A DNA stretch of 64,000 bases, taken from assembly GCA_963663905.2 (NCBI GenBank), contig OY760657.1:1922001-1986000 (forward strand), read 5' to 3'. Source of the stretch: Saccharicrinis sp963663905 (GTDB taxonomy: Bacteria; Bacteroidota; Bacteroidia; Bacteroidales; Marinilabiliaceae). Below the pieces are notes generated by a model. It worked only from the letters and a program-made list of their open reading frames with translations, was not told the DNA's origin and made no database searches. Positions 37,140-46,254 of the stretch are shown here, in pieces. Position 1 is the stretch's first letter. Every line of letters begins with the position of its first letter. Made by a program: the position numbers and the translations under genes.

Positions 37140-37556
37140 ATGAATTTATCTATGAGATTTACCATTCTTTTATATTGTGTATATATATTGCTGATATTTT
37201 GTTCATGCCATCAGCAAAAAACAACAGAAACAATTATCGCAAATCAGACCGACTATAGTTTTACGATTAGTTTTAACAATGGAAAAAATAAGTATCTAAT
37301 TAAGAGTAAAAATCAAAAAACAGTATCTATCGAAGAAGATGAGTATCCATCATTATCATTTCCTTTTGATAATGATACAATCATTGTAAAATTTAACAGT
37401 ACGATACTATATTTTTCAAAAGCTAAAATAAATGAAGAAAATAATATGTTTAATGAAGAAAATTGGACATATGAAACGTATACCAATTATTATACAAAGG
37501 CTACATATACATTTACAAATACGATTCTAAATGAAATGGATGAAATTGAACAATGA
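37140..37556 (+). CDS. Small lipoprotein, hypothetical
   Basis: A 138-residue protein with a hydrophobic signal (about 6-20) and a lipobox ending FCSC (Cys23). The remaining 115 residues are rich in Asn, Thr and Tyr with alternating beta-strand character. I do not recognise a family. It is divergent from the preceding lipoprotein gene with about 87 bp between their starts. Confidence 0.6.
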   Translation: MNLSMRFTILLYCVYILLIFCSCHQQKTTETIIANQTDYSFTISFNNGKNKYLIKSKNQKTVSIEEDEYPSLSFPFDNDTIIVKFNSTILYFSKAKINEENNMFNEENWTYETYTNYYTKATYTFTNTILNEMDEIEQ

Positions 37557-37597
37557 TAAACTAGTAATCATATCTTCAGAATTAGAAAATTATTGCA

Positions 37598-37692
37598 ACA
37601 CCAACAGTATGTTAAAAGCATAAATTTTAAAAGTATCACATAGTAATTATCAAATACTAATATGTATATGTGATAACTTTCAATGTTGGCGT
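37598..37692. repeat. Nested inverted repeats between convergent genes
   Basis: An outer pair acaccaaca/tgttggcgt (37598-37606, 37684-37692) encloses a perfect inner pair tatcacata/tatgtgata (37634-37642, 37667-37675). On the minus-strand RNA the single outer mismatch becomes a G-U pair, so the structure is better there, i.e. downstream of the TonB receptor gene. Confidence 0.4.
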
Positions 37693-37861
37693 TATAAGTT
37701 GATGAAGATAGTTTAAATATGTATTATAATAGACTCATAAATAATTATTATAAGAGATTTTCTAAGTTGAATTAAAACTGCAAAATGTTAATTTTTAAGA
37801 AGTTCTTTGTTGCAAAAATATACAATACATATAACGGTTAGAACTTAATTAATAATCAAAT

Positions 37862-37887
37862 GATCTCTTAAATATTTTTAAGAGATC
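37862..37887. terminator. Hairpin at the 3' end of the TonB receptor gene
   Basis: gatctcttaaa pairs perfectly with tttaagagatc around a 4-base loop, about 30 bp past the stop codon on the minus strand. It lacks a clean U-tract, so it may be a weak terminator or 3'-end stabiliser. Confidence 0.5.
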
Positions 37888-37917
37888 TGATGAATAAATC
37901 ATGTTTAAATATATAGT

Positions 37918-40575
37918 TTAAAAGCTAAACTTATACGAAATAGCCGGCATTATACCGTAATCATTATATCTATTTGTATTATTATAACCTCCTCCAGAAT
38001 GCTGACTAATACCCTCATTAATTGATTTATTTTTTCTGTCGTAAACATTGTATATATTCAAGCTCCATGAAGAGTGAAATTTGCGTTCTTTTTTAGTCTT
38101 ATTTTCATATACAAGTCCAACATCCAGTCTGTGATAATCATTTAATCTAAATGTATTAATTTTATTAATATCAAAATCTAACGGATCCCAACTAGAATAA
38201 TCTAGTGACGATGGAGAACCAGTACTGTATAACCAACTCAGGTTAAAATGTAAATTTTTATTCAGGTAATAGTTAGCATTTATAGTAAGGTTATGCGGAC
38301 GGTCATAATTTGATTTATACCAATCTCCCATATTTATATCATCAGATTGTCTTAACGACCTTGATAAAGTATAAGAAATTGCAGCATTTACTTTTTCCTT
38401 AATCATACGCCCGTAAAACTCTATACCATATGATTTACCTTGCGACGAAACCAAATTGGTAGAAAGGTTTACAGTTGTGCTTTCTTCACTTTTATTAGTA
38501 AAGTAACTAATATTATTCTGGCTCTTTTTATAATAAGCTTCTATACTGTAGCTGAAATCCGATGATTGTTTGTTGTGAAATAATCCTAATGATATATGGT
38601 CGCTGATTAAAGGTTTATTATATGATGTGCTCGGAGCCCAAATAAAGTAGGAATTATTAAAATAATCTACATATGATACTTGAAGCATGTACTGCACCAT
38701 ATGGTTATAAGATAATTTGATATGATTATTTTTTTTGCGATAACTCATTGCTAAACGAGGTTCTAATGAATAATCATTAGAGTATGTCACATCCCAAATG
38801 TGATTATTAACATCATTAAGTTCTGGATTTGAAGCCTCTTGTGTAAAATAATATGTACCCCTTAATCCATAATTTATCCCTATGTTTTTATCAATTTTTA
38901 ATTGATGAGTAATATATATATTGGATTCAAAAGATTCTGTAATGTCATCAATCCAATTTTTCATAGTAAAGCTATCATCTGTATTAAATTCATGTATAAC
39001 GGCTTTACATCCAAAGTTTATTGACTGACTGTTGTTAATCTGACATTCATATTCGTGATTAAATCCTATATCCAAATTTGTACCCTTAATATAAAAATAG
39101 TCCTCATTTACCATATCCCAGTTGTAGTTATAAGCACTAAAAAAGAAAGATGTATTTACCAGCCAGTTTTGGTTGAAATTGTTAATCCATGATAAACTTG
39201 ATCCAAACGTATACCAGCTATGTTCTCTATTATTATAGTTTAAATATTCACTATCTAGATTATATTCTTCCTTAAAGAAATCATAGATTTTTTTATAATC
39301 ATAATTTTTATAATCTCGTCCATAATATAGCGATAACGCTAGCTGTTGCTCATCATTTATTTTATAGTGTACTTTTGTATTGAAATCACTAAAGTTCCAA
39401 CCTTTAATAGTATAGTTTCCAAGTTGTTTCCATTCCATGTTACTTCGGCGTAAGGATACTAAATACGAAAGCTTGCTTTTAATAATTGGTCCTTCTGCTG
39501 CTAAACGTGTTGATATAGTGCTAATGCCTCCATTTAAATGAAATTTACTTTTATCTCCGTTTCGGGATGTAATGTTAATTACCGAAGAACTACCTCCTCC
39601 AAATTGAGCAGGAATCCCACTTTTATAAATACTCATATCCTGAATAATTTCCGGATTAAAAATGGATACATCTGCCAAATGATGAGATATATTGTACATG
39701 GGACAATGATCAAAAATAACCAAATTATCTCCCGAAGATCCTCCTCGAACACTTAATCCTGAACTGCCTGTATTTAAGCGCAAAATACCAGGTAAGTAAT
39801 AAGATGATTTAATAATATCTTGCTCAGAATAGGTGAGAGGTAAGGAATTAATATCATTTAAACTGATTGTATTTGCTCCTTCAAGGTTATTATTTATCGA
39901 ATCGGGATTTGTGGTTGTTGATACAATAACTTCTTTAATTAGAGTTTCCTTTTCAGGGAGTTTAATATCAAGATTAAAGTCTGTATCCTGATCAATATTT
40001 ATATCAGCTGATTTATAGCCTAAATATTGCGTTTTTAATGTAACAGGATGTGATGGAATATTTAATGAATAGTAGCCATATTGGTTGGTTGTTGCACCAA
40101 CATTGGTACCCATCAAAAATATTACTGCACCAATAAGATATTCACCAGTAATAGAGTCGGTAATAAAACCGCTAAGATTAATTTTATTTAGTGGATTTTT
40201 ACGAACACTTACAGCAACAGACAAATTAAATACCTCAAATTTTAATACACTTTGCTTTTTAATTTCTTTTAGCGCTTTATCTAATGATGCCTCTGTTAAT
40301 TGTAAATTTAAGTTCAGGTTTAAACTATCTAAGGCTAAATCATCGTATATGAAATGATATTCACTTTGTTTTTCAATAATATTAAATATATCCTGAGGAG
40401 AAGCCTCTTCAATATTTATATTCAACTTTGTGTCATTATTCTTTTGCGAATATGAGTAATAACTTTTTATAAAGCTAAATACAACAATCAGACAGTATTT
40501 AATAAATGTTATTAAAGGGTACTTACTATTCATTATTTTCTCATAATAGTTTGCAAAAATATATTCATTGTTCAT
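37918..40575 (-). CDS. TonB-dependent receptor with N-terminal STN signalling domain
   Basis: An 885-residue outer-membrane receptor; Met15 at 40533 is an alternative start. Order: signal segment (to about residue 43), STN/secretin-N domain (LNINIEEASPQDIFNIIEKQ onward, about 51-125), carboxypeptidase-regulatory-like domain with LSGFITDSITGEYLIGA (about 134-205), plug, and a 22-strand barrel ending with Phe (AISYKFSF). The STN domain passes a ligand signal to the FecR-type protein encoded upstream, so it both imports substrate and signals. No SusD partner gene follows, so a siderophore, metal complex or peptide is more likely than a glycan, by inference. Confidence 0.88.
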   Translation of the reverse strand: MNNEYIFANYYEKIMNSKYPLITFIKYCLIVVFSFIKSYYSYSQKNNDTKLNINIEEASPQDIFNIIEKQSEYHFIYDDLALDSLNLNLNLQLTEASLDKALKEIKKQSVLKFEVFNLSVAVSVRKNPLNKINLSGFITDSITGEYLIGAVIFLMGTNVGATTNQYGYYSLNIPSHPVTLKTQYLGYKSADINIDQDTDFNLDIKLPEKETLIKEVIVSTTTNPDSINNNLEGANTISLNDINSLPLTYSEQDIIKSSYYLPGILRLNTGSSGLSVRGGSSGDNLVIFDHCPMYNISHHLADVSIFNPEIIQDMSIYKSGIPAQFGGGSSSVINITSRNGDKSKFHLNGGISTISTRLAAEGPIIKSKLSYLVSLRRSNMEWKQLGNYTIKGWNFSDFNTKVHYKINDEQQLALSLYYGRDYKNYDYKKIYDFFKEEYNLDSEYLNYNNREHSWYTFGSSLSWINNFNQNWLVNTSFFFSAYNYNWDMVNEDYFYIKGTNLDIGFNHEYECQINNSQSINFGCKAVIHEFNTDDSFTMKNWIDDITESFESNIYITHQLKIDKNIGINYGLRGTYYFTQEASNPELNDVNNHIWDVTYSNDYSLEPRLAMSYRKKNNHIKLSYNHMVQYMLQVSYVDYFNNSYFIWAPSTSYNKPLISDHISLGLFHNKQSSDFSYSIEAYYKKSQNNISYFTNKSEESTTVNLSTNLVSSQGKSYGIEFYGRMIKEKVNAAISYTLSRSLRQSDDINMGDWYKSNYDRPHNLTINANYYLNKNLHFNLSWLYSTGSPSSLDYSSWDPLDFDINKINTFRLNDYHRLDVGLVYENKTKKERKFHSSWSLNIYNVYDRKNKSINEGISQHSGGGYNNTNRYNDYGIMPAISYKFSF

Positions 40576-40768
40576 TATTTCTCTTTTTAAGGAATTATTT
40601 TTTGTATTATTTTATTTATCAGAATATTTCCAGGGATTAAAATATTGAATCAGAAAAAAGCATACCTTTTCCATTACAGGCATATGCTATGCCTATTTTA
40701 CCATATAATATTTAAATAATTTACTTAATAACTACAGTAGTGAACTATGGTTATTTAATTGATGCTAG

Positions 40769-41755
40769 TTAATGGTTTAGTTTATATATAATAATTTGGT
40801 CTTTAGATTTATATTCAAATTTAAGATTATGAACAAAACATATTGATTTAATAATTTCAGAGAAGTCATCATATGTATATTCTCCTGTAATTACAAGGTT
40901 GTTGATGCTGTTATCATCAATTATTATTTGTACATGATACATGTTTTGCAGATCAGTGATTACCTGGTATAAAGGAGTTTTATTAAAGTAAAAGGATTTG
41001 TTTGTCCATTGTTTGTGTTTCTCCGAATCCACTTGTTTTATATTAATCAATCCGGTTTCTTTATTAAAAACTAATTGCTTATCGTGAGTTAAGTAAAATT
41101 CATTATTGTTACTTATGCCCGATGTATTCACTTTTACTTTACCTGTATTAACGGTCACTATATCTGTTTTTTCATGGTTGAAAGAACGTATGGTAAAGGA
41201 CGTACCCACAACAGTAATATTCATCTGTTCGGTTTTTATTGTAAAAGGATGTTGTTTATCCTTTGCTACATTAAAAAAGGCCATACCTTCGAGTGATAAA
41301 TCACGGTTTTGCTTATTGAAGTTTTTTGAAACAGAAATTTTGCTTGCTGCACCTAAAGATATCTGCGATCCATCGACTAAATCTATTTCTTGAACCTGAC
41401 TATATGAGGACTTATAAATATCATAGTTATGCGATGCGATTTGATTTTTAATCATCCATCCTAAACCAATTAATAAACAAGCTACAGCAGCCCACTTCAA
41501 TATTCTTGTATTAATATATCTGGTCTTAGTTTCGTTATAATCCTTAATCAGATGCAGCGCTTCTGATTTATGTGTCATAGATGTATCACCAGAACATTTT
41601 TCAAGAGATTTATTCCATAGTTCTTCCCAGATATCATTATACTTTTCAAATTGCGTCTTGTCCGAAAATAGGTTGTACACACTATTAAATTCCTGCTTAT
41701 TACACTTGTTTTGTAAATATTTAAAAATTAATAATCTCATTTGAGTATTGTCCAT
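40769..41755 (-). CDS. FecR-family anti-sigma factor
   Basis: A 328-residue inner-membrane regulator. The N-terminal cytoplasmic part (1-83) would bind the sigma factor; one helix at about 85-101 crosses the membrane; the periplasmic part has the FecR core (VQEIDLVDGSQISLGAASKISVSK-like region, about 122-225) and a C-terminal DUF4974-type domain (FYFNKTPLYQVITDLQNMY). FecR receives the signal from the STN domain of the receptor encoded 193 bp downstream. It lies 42 bp after a barrel-like protein gene in the same transcription unit. Confidence 0.9.
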   Translation of the reverse strand: MDNTQMRLLIFKYLQNKCNKQEFNSVYNLFSDKTQFEKYNDIWEELWNKSLEKCSGDTSMTHKSEALHLIKDYNETKTRYINTRILKWAAVACLLIGLGWMIKNQIASHNYDIYKSSYSQVQEIDLVDGSQISLGAASKISVSKNFNKQNRDLSLEGMAFFNVAKDKQHPFTIKTEQMNITVVGTSFTIRSFNHEKTDIVTVNTGKVKVNTSGISNNNEFYLTHDKQLVFNKETGLINIKQVDSEKHKQWTNKSFYFNKTPLYQVITDLQNMYHVQIIIDDNSINNLVITGEYTYDDFSEIIKSICFVHNLKFEYKSKDQIIIYKLNH

Positions 41756-41797
41756 ATTTCAGATTGTGAGTAGTATGTTTAAGTTTGGATTATTTTT

Positions 41798-42358
41798 TTA
41801 CCACTGTTTTAAGTTTAAACCAACATTTAATTGAATCATAAGTGGGAAAAATCCATTATTTCCTAGCTTGTCAAAATAGTATACTTGTCCAACTTCAAAT
41901 AAAAAATGCATTCTACCATAAGCTCTTTGCATACCCCAGGTTGGTCCTATCTCAAAACTTGTGTCGTCAATTCTATTTACATTATGAGTACTAATCTCTT
42001 TAAAGTAGGTTAAAGCTCTAAAACCTATATAATTACCTGTGTTGTATTTAGTTTTTTTATTTTTAGAGATTCTTAAATCCTGATTGTAAAATACTTTATA
42101 GGATAAATCAAGAAAAGGAGCGGTATAATAAGTCCATCCACTACCAATATTTCCAGCTTCTAAATGTAGATAACTACCATGTATTCCTACTCCTGGATTT
42201 ATTGACATTACTGATTTGTTTGTTATAGGAATTTCTAACTCAATTCCTGGGTTTAATGTATTAATGCGTAATACATTATTCATTATTTTTTCACTTTTCT
42301 GACTCCATATAAAACAATTACAGAGCAATAATGCACAAATAGGTATAAACTTTTTCAT
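41798..42358 (-). CDS. Secreted beta-barrel-like protein, hypothetical
   Basis: A 186-residue protein with a signal peptide (1-19, ending IWSQ). The remainder has alternating hydrophobic strands with Gly and aromatic residues (YYTAPFLDLSYKVFYNQD; YGRMHFLFEVGQVYYFD; LMIQLNVGLNLKQW), suggesting a small outer-membrane barrel of about eight strands. It is inserted between the ECF sigma and FecR genes, where usually no gene is found, so it may be an accessory of the receptor. No family is recognised. Confidence 0.6.
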   Translation of the reverse strand: MKKFIPICALLLCNCFIWSQKSEKIMNNVLRINTLNPGIELEIPITNKSVMSINPGVGIHGSYLHLEAGNIGSGWTYYTAPFLDLSYKVFYNQDLRISKNKKTKYNTGNYIGFRALTYFKEISTHNVNRIDDTSFEIGPTWGMQRAYGRMHFLFEVGQVYYFDKLGNNGFFPLMIQLNVGLNLKQW

Positions 42359-42455
42359 TTTTGTAATTAATAATTATAAAAAACAATGTTTTACTGATCA
42401 TTGTACTTATAATACACGTAACAAATGGGGAGGGACTATGCCATTTTTATTTTTT

Positions 42456-43037
42456 TTACGAAAAAAGCCATAAAAGGAGCATAATTGTACTTTTACTAAT
42501 GTTGTTTTTTGATTCTATAAATCTCTTAATCTGTGATAAAGAGTCAACCATGTGGTTTTTTACAGTGTTTTTAGAAATATTTAATTCAGTAGCAATTTCT
42601 TCATGAGTTTTACCAAATTTTCGGCTCATTTCAAATATCTTTTTCTTTTGATCAGTTAAAGAGTTTATTGCATCATTTATTGTTTTTAAAAGCTCATCGT
42701 GTTCAATCGTTTCATCCGTATAACATTTACCCAACATGATTTCATCCCAAATCATGTCTTTTAAATACTTTTTATTGTTGTTGTCTTTTCGGATGTAGTT
42801 TAAAGTACTATTCTTTGCTATGGTAAAAAGATACGAAGAAAAGGATTGTTCCGAATTGATATCTTTTCGATTGATCCAAACACTTAAAAACACTTGTTGG
42901 GTAATGTCCTCTGCAATATCATCAAGTTTAATAAGCGATTTAATAAAATTTACTAAAGCAGGTTTAAATTCGCAGTATATAGAACTAAATGCTTCTTCAT
43001 TTCCATTTTTTAATAGTATTAGTGTTTGTTTTTCCAT
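42456..43037 (-). CDS. ECF-type RNA polymerase sigma factor (FecI-like)
   Basis: A 193-residue sigma-70 family factor with region 2 (FKPALVNFIKSLIKLDDIAEDITQQVFLSVW) and region 4 (SLTDQKKKIFEMSRKFGKTHEEIATELNISKNTVKNHM). It is the first gene of the unit sigma, barrel-like protein, FecR, TonB receptor. The FecR-type protein would hold or activate it in response to the receptor, and the likely target promoter is that of the receptor gene. The C-terminus ends in a hydrophobic stretch (STIMLLLWLFS), common in Bacteroidota members. Confidence 0.9.
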   Translation of the reverse strand: MEKQTLILLKNGNEEAFSSIYCEFKPALVNFIKSLIKLDDIAEDITQQVFLSVWINRKDINSEQSFSSYLFTIAKNSTLNYIRKDNNNKKYLKDMIWDEIMLGKCYTDETIEHDELLKTINDAINSLTDQKKKIFEMSRKFGKTHEEIATELNISKNTVKNHMVDSLSQIKRFIESKNNISKSTIMLLLWLFS

Positions 43038-43243
43038 TTAGTTAAAGCAATTGAAAAATATTATTTTGTTAATAAGCAACAAAGATATATTTTTTATATA
43101 AAACGGTTTGATCAACAAAAAACATTTAATCAGAAGACTAATAAGCCCTTTAAATTACGAATATCATATAATAAGAAGTAATATTTACACACTTTGTATA
43201 TCTGTTTTGGAACAGCTATGTGTCAACGTTGATATAAACACAT

Positions 43244-43275
43244 ATATTAGTCATATATAAGTCAAATATAAGTCA
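43244..43275 (+). repeat. Three 11-bp direct repeats (atataagtca)
   Basis: atattagtca (43244), atataagtca (43255) and atataagtca (43266) at exact 11-bp steps. Two weaker units (atataagtta 43325, atatgagttg 43336), again 11 bp apart, follow the palindrome. The phasing suggests protein binding along one face of DNA. Confidence 0.6.
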
Positions 43276-43307
43276 TACCAAACTCATTAATCAATGAGTT
43301 TGGTATG
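43274..43307. promoter_or_regulatory. Perfect 15-bp inverted repeat upstream of DUF6266 gene
   Basis: cataccaaactcatt (43274-43288) and aatgagtttggtatg (43293-43307) flank the loop aatc. No U-tract follows, so it is more likely a regulatory site or RNA stem than a terminator. It lies within the phased 11-bp repeats, 124 bp before the gene. Confidence 0.55.
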
Positions 43308-43430
43308 TGTTAAATATGTACTGCATATAAGTTATATATGAGTTGGTATGCTATTTGTATACTAGTAGGTACGAACCTGGTCCAACGAAGACCCTTTAAT
43401 ATTTATAACTAACCTTTAAAATTTTATACT

Positions 43431-44060
43431 ATGGCACGTTTAAAAACGAATATTCTAGATAGAGGTTTTGGTAAAGTAGGAACTGTTGTTTTATATGAAT
43501 GGCGAGGCATTCCTTGCATGAGAAGCTTGCCTGAAGATTATAAGGATAAAAAGAGTGAAGCTCAATTAAAACAGCGACAAAAAATGAAACTGGTACATTC
43601 ATTTCTCTATGACTTTAAACCAGATCTTAATTTGATGTTTAATGAAGGAAGTGTTGGTAGAACACCATATCAAGCTGCAGTATCCTATAACTTAAAATAT
43701 GGAGTGACAGGAGATTACCCTGATCAGAAGATCAATTATAGATCTGCCTTGATTGCTAAAGGTTCTTTGCCCTTACCTGATTCTATTGAACTAATAGTGA
43801 CCCGAGATGATGTTAAGATAGCATGGGATACAAGTTACTTTCACAATACAAAAAATGTAAATGATGAACTTAATATTTATATACTGGGTAAAGAGATGGG
43901 GAGTATTGCAGAGCGTTATAATACTAAAATAAAGCGACAAGAGGGAAGTTGTATTATAAATGAATGGTTAATCGAAGAATCTGAAGATTTAATAATTTGG
44001 GCATTTTTTGTAAACAAAGATCAATCAGAAGTAAGTAATAGTGTTTGTTTAAGCTATTGA
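43431..44060 (+). CDS. DUF6266 family protein
   Basis: A 209-residue protein without signal peptide. The N-terminus (MARLKTNILDRGFGKVGTVV, then EWRGIPCMRSLPEDY), the EAQLKQRQKMKLV segment and TPYQAAVSYNLKYGVTGDYPD are characteristic of DUF6266, a Bacteroidota family that often occurs in multiple genomic copies. Function is unknown. It is preceded by an elaborate set of repeats and followed by a foldback element; it stands alone between unrelated operons, which suggests that gene plus flanking repeats may be a dispersed unit. Confidence 0.8.
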   Translation: MARLKTNILDRGFGKVGTVVLYEWRGIPCMRSLPEDYKDKKSEAQLKQRQKMKLVHSFLYDFKPDLNLMFNEGSVGRTPYQAAVSYNLKYGVTGDYPDQKINYRSALIAKGSLPLPDSIELIVTRDDVKIAWDTSYFHNTKNVNDELNIYILGKEMGSIAERYNTKIKRQEGSCIINEWLIEESEDLIIWAFFVNKDQSEVSNSVCLSY

Positions 44061-44128
44061 AATAGTTAATTTTTATAATTAAACACACATCTGTCTTAAA
44101 TAAAAAAAAGTGGCTCTATCGAATATAG

Positions 44129-44690
44129 GTTCTATGATGGCCTCAGCCAGTGAACTAAAAAACAAGGTTAGTATGACGATTAAAAATCGTTTTTGTTTGA
44201 ACGCAGTGAGTTTAAACGATTTCAGTCATATAAGCGTAGTTTTTTGAGAGAAGTGGGTGCAGCCTTGATCTTTTTTTCTTTCTTTTTTGGATCAAGCTAA
44301 AAAAGGAAGTCGGGTCTGGGTGAAGCGCCAGTTAATATATAATATTTGGGGCTGCTCTGAATTAAACACTAAGCATCACCTAACTTGTGCCAGCTGATGC
44401 TTAGTGAAATTAGTTATTTATTCCAATCAAGAGTTGAAAACTCTTTCGTAAAAACCCAATACCCTTAGGGATTTCATCCCTAAAACCCTGACTTACTTTC
44501 CTTTTCTTGATAAAAGAAAGTAAGCAAAGAAAATCAAGACTGCGCCTGCTTCGTTATAAAAACTACGGTTTTCTGTCCTAAATCGCTAAAAACTCACACC
44601 TTCCTGCGTCAGATGTTCAAACAATACGCGATTTTGCGACCAAAAAACCTTGTTTTTATACTCACCAGACGAGGTCTATAATGTATACGA
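44129..44690. repeat. Foldback element of about 560 bp with long imperfect inverted arms
   Basis: The left arm (about 44129-44330) and the reverse complement of the right arm (about 44500-44690) align over nearly 200 bp: aacaaggtt, tttgtttgaac, gtagttttt, gaag.gggtgcag.cttgat and tttcttt blocks in the same order. No open frame of note inside. This looks like a non-autonomous mobile or structural repeat and fills most of the 702-bp gap between the DUF6266 and nrfA genes. Confidence 0.65.
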
Positions 44691-44762
44691 AACTGTAAAA
44701 CAACTTTTCAACCCTTGATCCGCATTATTTATTGTATTTAATATCTAATACTGAGATTCTCT

Positions 44763-46244
44763 TTATTTAGCTTCTTCCAGCCATTGGTTTACTGTAGTTT
44801 CCAGAAACTCTTTTTTATCAGTATCTAATTGAGCCATGTTTAAGCCAATATATTCCTGAGCTTTATCTTTTGTTGCAATATCGGGCATTTCAACTTCCTG
44901 ATTGTAGCCCAGATTTGCCAATAATCTGGTTAACTTGATTCGGGCTTCCTGAGCAATGGCAATGCCGGAGGCAACAATACGACTGGTTTCAACAGGAGAG
45001 TGGAAAGATCCGCCATGGCCTGCAACCGAATAATCCCAACGCCATTGGGCATGTCTGATATCTGTTAGTATAGCATTCATTTGTTCATCTGTGGCGCCTT
45101 TATCCCACGCTGCTTTGGCTTCAATATGAGCCTTAACCAATAGTTCTTCAAGTTTATTGGTATTCTGCTTAATTTTTGTTTGTCGGCTTTCTACATCAGC
45201 AATGAGCTTTTGTGTTTCTTCGCGGTGACAAACCTGGCATGAGTTGGCTACGTTGTTTAATGGACTTTGAATATGATGATCGGTAAATTTTATGCCTCCC
45301 TCGCTTTTATATGGCATATGACAATCGGCACAGGCAATACCTCTGCTGGCATGAACCCCTGTTAAAAACACTTCATAACCCGGATGCTGAGCTTTTAACA
45401 TAGGTGTTTTACTTAATTGGTGCGTCCAGTCGCTGAAATTTATATTGTCGTAGTATTCCTCCATATCTTCAACAGCCATTCCATTATCCCATGGAAATGT
45501 TAAGTATGGAACACCTTCAATTTTCTTTTTATTGAAATAGTATTCTACATGACATTGAGCACAAACTAAGGTCCGCATTTCCTGGTGAGTAGCTTTTGTA
45601 ATATCTTTTCCTTGTCGTTCAAAAGCTTCAACAAGGGCAGGTCGTGATATTCTCAGCTGCATGGTATTTACATCATGACAATCGGCACAGCCAATAGGAT
45701 TTACAACTTCTGCTCCCCATTTTTCCCATGTGCCTTTGTAGAACTCTGCAATTCCTACTTCATTCATTAAACGGGGTACATCCGGACTTTTACATGTCCA
45801 GCAGGTATTTGGCATAGGACTTTTCTTTTCTCCCATAGGGGCACCTGTTCTTAAGGTATTTCTAACATCTTCCACTGCATAATAATGACCACGGCCCTGA
45901 TTGTAATCCTTTGAAAAACCATAGCCTGCCCAAAGTATGACTAACTTAGGATCTTCTTCAAGTTCGTCAATCATTACAGAGCCATTAAATTTGCTTTTAA
46001 AGGTGGTATCGGCTGTTTGCATGTATGATTCATGCTCTCTTGGAAAATTCTGACCCCATTTTTCATTACGAGGTTCAAATTGCGAGAAATCATTTTTAGG
46101 AGCGTAGGCATACAAAGCCTCACTTCGTCTTTCCATAATACTGGAAGCCAGTAAACCTAATAAAAAAACAATGATTACTGTAGATATGAAAAGCATCCAG
46201 CCTTTCCATGGTTTTTCTTTGATTTGTTCATTAAATGGTCTCAT
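44763..46244 (-). CDS. nrfA: Cytochrome c nitrite reductase, ammonia-forming (NrfA)
   Basis: A 493-residue pentahaem enzyme that reduces nitrite to ammonium with six electrons in the periplasm. The active-site haem has the special lysine ligand motif CWTCK (148-152); four ordinary CxxCH motifs are at 186-190 (CADCH), 228-232 (CAQCH), 305-309 (CADCH) and 336-340 (CQVCH). TDHHIQSPLNN carries the conserved histidine region. An uncleaved signal or anchor helix is at 16-36. It lies 10 bp after nrfH, which supplies quinol electrons. The set is complete and should be active. Confidence 0.97.
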   Translation of the reverse strand: MRPFNEQIKEKPWKGWMLFISTVIIVFLLGLLASSIMERRSEALYAYAPKNDFSQFEPRNEKWGQNFPREHESYMQTADTTFKSKFNGSVMIDELEEDPKLVILWAGYGFSKDYNQGRGHYYAVEDVRNTLRTGAPMGEKKSPMPNTCWTCKSPDVPRLMNEVGIAEFYKGTWEKWGAEVVNPIGCADCHDVNTMQLRISRPALVEAFERQGKDITKATHQEMRTLVCAQCHVEYYFNKKKIEGVPYLTFPWDNGMAVEDMEEYYDNINFSDWTHQLSKTPMLKAQHPGYEVFLTGVHASRGIACADCHMPYKSEGGIKFTDHHIQSPLNNVANSCQVCHREETQKLIADVESRQTKIKQNTNKLEELLVKAHIEAKAAWDKGATDEQMNAILTDIRHAQWRWDYSVAGHGGSFHSPVETSRIVASGIAIAQEARIKLTRLLANLGYNQEVEMPDIATKDKAQEYIGLNMAQLDTDKKEFLETTVNQWLEEAK

Positions 46245-46254
46245 GCTGTATGTG

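Noticed and set aside
43244..43345. Phased 11-bp repeats considered as a CRISPR array
   Set aside because: Units are too short, there are no spacers of 30-40 bp, and no cas genes are in the window.
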